64,000 nt of DNA from Turritopsis dohrnii (Eukaryota; Cnidaria; Hydrozoa; Anthoathecata; Oceaniidae). Positions 59,006 through 64,000 of this stretch are shown here, piece by piece. Within the stretch, counting starts at the first letter, position 1, and the number at the start of each line of letters is the position of its first letter. The notes beneath the pieces were generated by a model. It was not told the DNA's origin. It did no database searches and was given only the letters and a program-made list of their open reading frames with translations. Position numbers and translations under genes: made by a program. The stretch covers positions 310,001 to 374,000 of the forward strand of contig BQMF02000203.1 of the NCBI GenBank assembly GCA_027922465.2. Direction: 5' to 3'.

Positions 59006-59289
59006 CGTCTACTGATCAGAACCACAAATAAAGTCATAACATCGATTCTGGAAGATCCTACACGGTACTATCAAAAACGGGAGAAATAAGAGTCTCTATG
59101 GTGTTTCTTGTTTCTACAACTGTCTGACTTTATAAAACACACTAAATCAAATTTTACAAAATTGGCCTAAATTTGGAAGCCTGGAAACAAATCTTTACTT
59201 TATGAGTAAATATTATATGTAAAGAAATACAGAGGTTCAAAAATTGAAAAAAAGCAACTTACCTCTTGGTCATAGCAATTTTCTGTAGA

Positions 59290-60323
59290 TACTTCAACTT
59301 GCTGTAATTTTTGAACCGGTACGAGATATTGAGGTGAAATTTTCTTATATATTGACAAACTGACAACAAATTCTATGGGTCATGTCCAAAGTACTAAAAT
59401 TTTGCATCTCGGTATGGTATGACACTCTGGGTGAGTAAAAAAGAAGTATATACCGGTGTTTCACAAAAAATATCTTTAGATTGAATAATTATGAAAGATA
59501 ATTTTTGTTACTTGTGATTAGAGGAATCCTTTAATATTATAATTTTGGTGTATCATTCTTCTACTTTGGCTGAGTAGAAAAAGGTTATGGGCAAAAAATT
59601 GGAAGTGGCCCTTGTAAAAATCTTTGAAAAATGAACAAAAAAAGGCTGAGCAAATTTTTTGAACAGTTTTGACAACAATGAGTAAAAGGTATGTTAGGCC
59701 AACAGTTATTCCATTGTCTAATCACCTCTGTAGAATTATTCACCCTAGTAGTCTGGGTACATACTTTGTTGTAACGTGAGTCGCGGCGCAGTTCTCAATA
59801 TTTAGCTAAAGTAAAAGTGTTATAAACATTGAAAAAAGTTTGAACTTTTTTTTACTTAGTAACACTGTTTGGAATTAGAAAAATAAGCTTTAGCACCTTT
59901 AAGTGTGTATGTGTTTTATTCCCATGTGGTTTGTTCAGCTTATTGTCCACTTTTTGAAGATTTTTACAAGGACCGCTTTCCCATTTCCTGCTTATTACAT
60001 AAATATCAAAACTACTTTAAAAATAATTTGATCTAAATTCATATTTTATCCAACTATATGCATAAAACACACTACTAATGTATCTCAATAATCATAAATA
60101 ATTATGACTATTTGAGACGCAGGTTCAGGGAATCCAGCGTAAAATTCTACATCAGAATCGTGCATGAATGTTAGGGGGTATGAAAGTGCAATAGCACCTA
60201 AAAAACATAAAGTTCTATGGCTGGGAAAATCTTTTGCAGTTAATTTCTAAATTTTGGTTAGATATTTGCAATTTTCACATACACCGCAAAGTTTCTTCAG
60301 CAAACAATTTTTTTACGAAAATC
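59290..60323. other. No gene recognised
   Basis: AT-rich, short ORFs only. Confidence 0.4.
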
Positions 60324-60326
60324 TTA

Positions 60327-61077
60327 AGGCCCCATTACACGAAAGAATAATCGTAAAGAATAAGACGATATTTTGTTATTTTTTTCTTATTCTTTCAAAA
60401 TCTACACGTAGGAATTTAATAAGAATAACACGTTTGAGAAATTCAGTGTTGATTATTCTTTTATAATTCTTGAAAAAAATACACGAGAGAATTTCAAAGA
60501 ATATTAAAAAAATCAAATCAAATATCAAAACAAAAAGAGCGCGCAGTACGTTATGTGTTTACAAGAGTTGAGTTTGCAATGATGTATGAAGAAGAAGAAG
60601 AAGAAGTAATAATTGCCACTTGTGCTACTATTACTTTGGCTTAACACTTAGTGATGACTTGGATAATCGCGTTGGAACAACTTTTCTTGCTCAATTGTTG
60701 CCCCGTTGTTGCTTGCCATGAATCCATTTTTTAAATAAAACCATGAGTCTGCCTAAAATTTCTCCTCAGCAGTCACATAAATCACTACTTTTTCTTCGTT
60801 TTTCGTTTACATCTCTTTAAATTCCCTTTAAATTTCAAAACACAATTAACTCACATGCTTTCCTATTGTTTCAATATTCTTCTCGTGGTGAATTCATTTG
60901 AATCAGTTCAAATGAATTCACGATGTGAAGAATATTGAAACAAAGAAAGTGGAAACCCCCAAGTTCTATTCGTATATAAAAATACACGAAAGAATTTTAA
61001 AAAATCTTTTAAAAATAACAGGTGCGCTCAAAATATCGCCTTATTCTTCGTGATTATTCTTTCGTGTAATGGGGCCT
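60327..61077. mobile_element. Harbinger-like MITE, 751 bp, TTA duplication
   Basis: AGGCCCCATTACACGAAAGA/ATAATC and GATTATTCTTTCGTGTAATG/GGGCCT are perfect inverted ends with TTA at 60324-60326 and 61078-61080. An internal hairpin (about 60862-60948: TGTTTCAATATTCTTC, GTGAATTCATTTGAA and complement) looks like a further nested fold-back. An AAG microsatellite lies at 60590-60604. Non-coding. Confidence 0.8.
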
Positions 61078-61080
61078 TTA

Positions 61081-62137
61081 GAATTGAATTTCCTGGTCAT
61101 TTTCCCGCGACACGTTGCGTGCGGGTCCGTGAAGTAATTTTCCATAACAACGGCAACTGAATTTTAATGATAATAAGCTATATGAAACTTGGGACAATTT
61201 ACATTATCATCATCCATGTTATCCAAAACTTTAACAGATATCTTTCGTTCTGCACTGTTCAAAAGAACATCTGATAGAAGGATGTTTTAAAAATTTATAA
61301 TTAAAATGATGCCTTATAACACGATCACCCGTATAATCTCACCCTTGAACTTTAGACTTTCGATTTTAGGTGAATGAAGTGGTCTTATTGAGAAATCTCC
61401 ATCGTAGGGTTAATTTGAATTTTAACTTGTATATTAAGTCAAAAGACACTATCAATTGTATAGATCATGTAGGAGTGTATCTCCAGTGTGAATAGTGAAC
61501 TTGGGGCGGACAGCTCAGCTGTTATTTCTTTTCTGCATTGTGCAATACCATTGGATGCACGGTGTTCCATGAGGTGCATGTTGCATGTGCATGCCTTTTT
61601 CAGTTGCTTCTTTTGATGAGAATAGTTCATTCTAAATTGAAACATCATACCTGAAAGACAATAACGGTATTTCTAAGGTAAACTCATATTCTGTTGTTTT
61701 GGATAAGTTATTATCCAAAACACTCTCTGTTTTGATTCATGTTAGGATAAGGTCAAACGAAATTCGACTGCATCTCTGAAACCTTTTAGATGCTACAGAC
61801 ACTTAGGCTGGAAAAGATAAACTTTTTTCTCAAAATAGGAAATTACATGATGTTATTTCTGAAACTACATGTTTTATATTGTAATTTTCCCCAGACATAG
61901 GGAAAGTAAGTATGTGCAACACACACTGTTTGAATGTGCTTTCTTTTTTTCCCTTCCGTAACTTAATATTTCCTTGTGTTCAATGTGAGATGGCTTTAAT
62001 AAAATAAAAAAAAAGATTTTGAAAGAGATTTAAAAACAGCAATACTGTAAATGTTAGGTTTATTGAGAGCCTGGTGGAAAACCTTCTTTATTTGACAATC
62101 CAGGTCAAATATATGTTCTGAATAATGCTTTTTATAG
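61081..62137. other. No confident gene; upstream region of ELOVL
   Basis: A minus-strand ORF (61439-61648) preceded by a TTTCAG-type acceptor is the only candidate exon and has no domain. The acceptor TTTTTATAG at 62137 implies an upstream 5' untranslated exon of ELOVL that I could not locate. Confidence 0.4.
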
Positions 62138-63315
62138 ACATTGAAAAAGCATCTGAATCATGGTACTTCAAGGACTTGTCAACTACTACAATTATATCCT
62201 GGAAACTGGAGATGCCAGATCTCAAGATTTCCTTTTGGTCAGGGATCCTGTCTATATATTTTGTGCTGCAGTTCTTTATTTGGTCATGGTCGTTTGGGGA
62301 CCAAGGTTTATGGAGAAACGAAACCCACTGCAATTACGAAATGTTCTAATTGGTTACAATTTCTTTTCTGTTGTTTTGTCGGTGTGGATGATGTACGAAG
62401 TAAGTAAATATACTAGAATATTTCTGGGTTTTTTTATTATTATATGCATATATCAACATCGTTTTCTTTTTTTAGTTCTTCGTTTGTTCCTTTTTAAATC
62501 CAGACTTCAACTTATTTTGTGAAGATATCGTTGAAACTGACACTAGACCTTTAACCATGAGAGTAAGTATTTACTTTGCATTGAAACTGACCAAAGCAGT
62601 GAAAGATATGTTGAAACTGATCAATGAATCTCAATGGTCAACTGCAAACATTGTGTTGACATTATATACTTTCTTTGTTATAGTTAGTCTCGTCTTTCAA
62701 ACATTTTAGCCATGATTTGAATACTGTATTTCCTCTGATAAACACCACCCTGTAATAAACGCCGCCTTCTAATAAACAACGCCGCATCTTTAAAAGCGGC
62801 GTTTATTAGAAAACAGGCTAAACAAAAATTAGTGTGAATAGTTCAAAAGTTTTATTTGTTTTCTATCAACAAATTCTTCCACATTTGCATGAATATTTGA
62901 TGTGCAATTGATTGCTATAAAAGTTTTAATCTCATAGAAGAGAAAGGTGACAGTGATAGTGCTCGTCTTTGACATTTTTGTGAACAAATCTTTTGTGTGA
63001 GACAGTTTCACGCAATCTTTTGTAACCTTTTGTAGGATAAGAAGATATTGTTGTTTAAGTTTGCTTTTATCTCATTTTTCATTCTGTAATAAACGCCGCC
63101 CTTCATTAAACGCTGCATGCAAAAACTATGATTTGTAATAAATGCCGCTGCGTTTATTAGAGGAAATACGGTACATTAATTCTGTATTTTGAAATAATTT
63201 GATAGATTTAAGAAATGTTCCTGTTCATGAATGTAATCTCTAATTCCATTTCTTTTAGCTGATTAGAGCCCATTGGGTTTATTTCTTCTCAAAATTGATT
63301 GAGTTTGCTGATACT
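62138..63315 (+). CDS. ELOVL: ELOVL1/7-like very-long-chain fatty acid elongase, 5' three exons
   Basis: ER-membrane condensing enzyme of fatty-acid elongation, truncated by the window edge. Coding exons: 62160-62399 (exon from 62138), 62476-62562 and 63259-63315, all phase 0 with GTAAG donors. The start is secured by an in-frame TGA two codons upstream. Exon 1 reads LVRDPVYIF, a membrane span, GPRFMEKRNPLQLRNVLIGY and SVWMMYE; exon 2 reads FFVCSFLNPDFNLFCEDIVE; exon 3 reads HWVYFFSKLIEFADT, the family block preceding the LRKK and HXXHH motifs, which must lie beyond 64000. The exon 2-3 junction fits ELOVL1/7 better than ELOVL4. Confidence 0.85.
62724..63171. mobile_element. TA-flanked MITE in ELOVL intron 2, 448 bp
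   Basis: CTGTATTTCCTCTGATAAAC and GTTTATTAGAGGAAATACGG form inverted ends with TA at 62722-62723 and 63172-63173. Internal AATAAACGCCGC repeats and a minus-strand ORF reading TFLFYEIKTFIAINCTSNIH match the copy at 13366. Reminiscent of Tc1/pogo-type derivatives. Confidence 0.75.
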
Positions 63316-64000
63316 GTAAGTTATTGTCTTAAAGATGATTAAATTCTATGAGATTTTCAATTGAAAACATCAACTTTAATCAGCCTGAATTTCTTAATTT
63401 TTCTGTGTCATCCTGCTAAATTGTTTATTTAAAAAGCATGTATACAATTCCAATAATTTCTCACACAAATTTCACTAGTTATTTAATTTCTTTGCAAAGC
63501 AGTTAGACGTTATTGAAATGTTTATGTTGGCTAATCCTAAATGTCACTATAATTTTGATATGATTTATCTTTATAATTGTTAACAGTATATTGAGTTCTG
63601 CCGATTTTAAGACTCGTGAAGTTCCATTAACCTGTTCCTATGCAATTAAATTGAAATCCAAAGGTTGATTAAAGAATACTATTATATTTGTTTCCAAGTG
63701 ACATAATTCTAATAAACATTACTATGTCAAATGACACATACTATTACTCATGTCATTTTCACACATCTGCATGGGTAATTAGATCTCTCTGGATTTCTAA
63801 ATTTTGTCTGTTTATTCAGTGTCTGATCTTAGTAGTGGCCCGACTGTCTGAGACAGTCAAAAATTGGTTCGGGCCACCAAAATTTTTGAAGCCAGTGTTG
63901 TGGTGGCCCGAATGGACAGGTGAAAAAAGTATATAAATTCTAAACATGATTTAAGAATTTCCATTACAAGAGAATTGAGTTTTATAATGTTTGTCTTTGC
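63316..64000 (+). other. ELOVL intron 3, no exon found
   Basis: No continuation of the elongase (LRKK block) is visible before the window ends. A small inverted repeat GGTTCGGGCCACC/GGTGGCCCGAA occurs at about 63868-63912. Confidence 0.5.

Larger units (their letters stand above)
52803..59285. mobile_element. ~6.5-kb element with long inverted repeats
   Basis: Outer ends match in inverted orientation: AGAGGTAAGTTGCTTTTTTT and CAATTTTTGAACCTCTG at 52825-52860 versus 59222-59265. Long inner arms at about 53380-54390 and 57040-57880 are near-identical, including the antisense-paired ORFs 53375-53845/57589-57954 and 53907-54155/57312-57527. These ORFs are non-coding-looking mirror copies. The centre carries minus-strand ORFs (54600-56044). 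The right arm is interrupted at 58030-59005. No known transposase was recognised. Confidence 0.6.

Noticed and set aside
61439..61648. Exon of a minus-strand gene
   Set aside because: An acceptor-like sequence is present, but there is no domain, donor or partner exon.

Overview
The window is AT-rich metazoan nuclear DNA: short exons with GT-AG introns, sparse host genes and very dense transposon debris. Penelope-like and CR1-type retroelements, THAP/P-element and integrase-type DDE transposase relics, Tigger-, Harbinger- and Tc1-like MITEs and hammerhead-ribozyme motifs together suggest a marine invertebrate, most likely a cnidarian (possibly a hydrozoan). No species marker was seen, so this placement is an inference.

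Only four host genes are convincingly supported. A single-exon ureohydrolase, probably formiminoglutamase, lies on the minus strand at 14.15-15.07 kb. An intronless-CDS RNF26-like membrane RING E3 ligase lies on the plus strand at 44.79-46.07 kb. An eight-exon NSMCE4A/Nse4 gene (SMC5/6 complex) lies on the minus strand at 48.7-51.75 kb. The first three coding exons of an ELOVL fatty-acid elongase are on the plus strand from 62.16 kb and run off the window. They work in unrelated processes and are not an operon.

Layout. 0-13.8 kb: MITEs, a tRNA(Asn)-derived SINE, a fold-back element carrying two opposed hammerhead motifs, inverted 19-bp tandem arrays, a 1.03-kb element with a 9-bp target duplication, and a 2.1-kb inverted-repeat element. 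14-15 kb: formiminoglutamase. 15-18 kb: nothing recognised. 18.1-20.5 kb: degenerate Penelope-like element. 20.6-23.5 kb: hAT-like and fold-back elements. 24.7-27.8 kb: CR1-like LINE interrupted by a second LINE. 28.4-30.4 kb: TE relics. 30.5-35.5 kb: duplicated segment whose first copy holds a hammerhead motif, a Tigger derivative and a three-level nest of DNA transposons. 35.9-39.6 kb: two related integrase-type transposons, one reduced to an open DNA-binding gene. 39.8-40.7 kb: 121-bp satellite. 40.8-43.1 kb: THAP/P-type transposase pseudogene with an insertion. 52.2-61.1 kb: MITEs and a ~6.5-kb element with long inverted repeats.

The most notable signals are the self-cleaving ribozyme motifs and the two independent non-autonomous DNA transposons that keep open reading frames for transposase terminal or DNA-binding regions while lacking a catalytic core.
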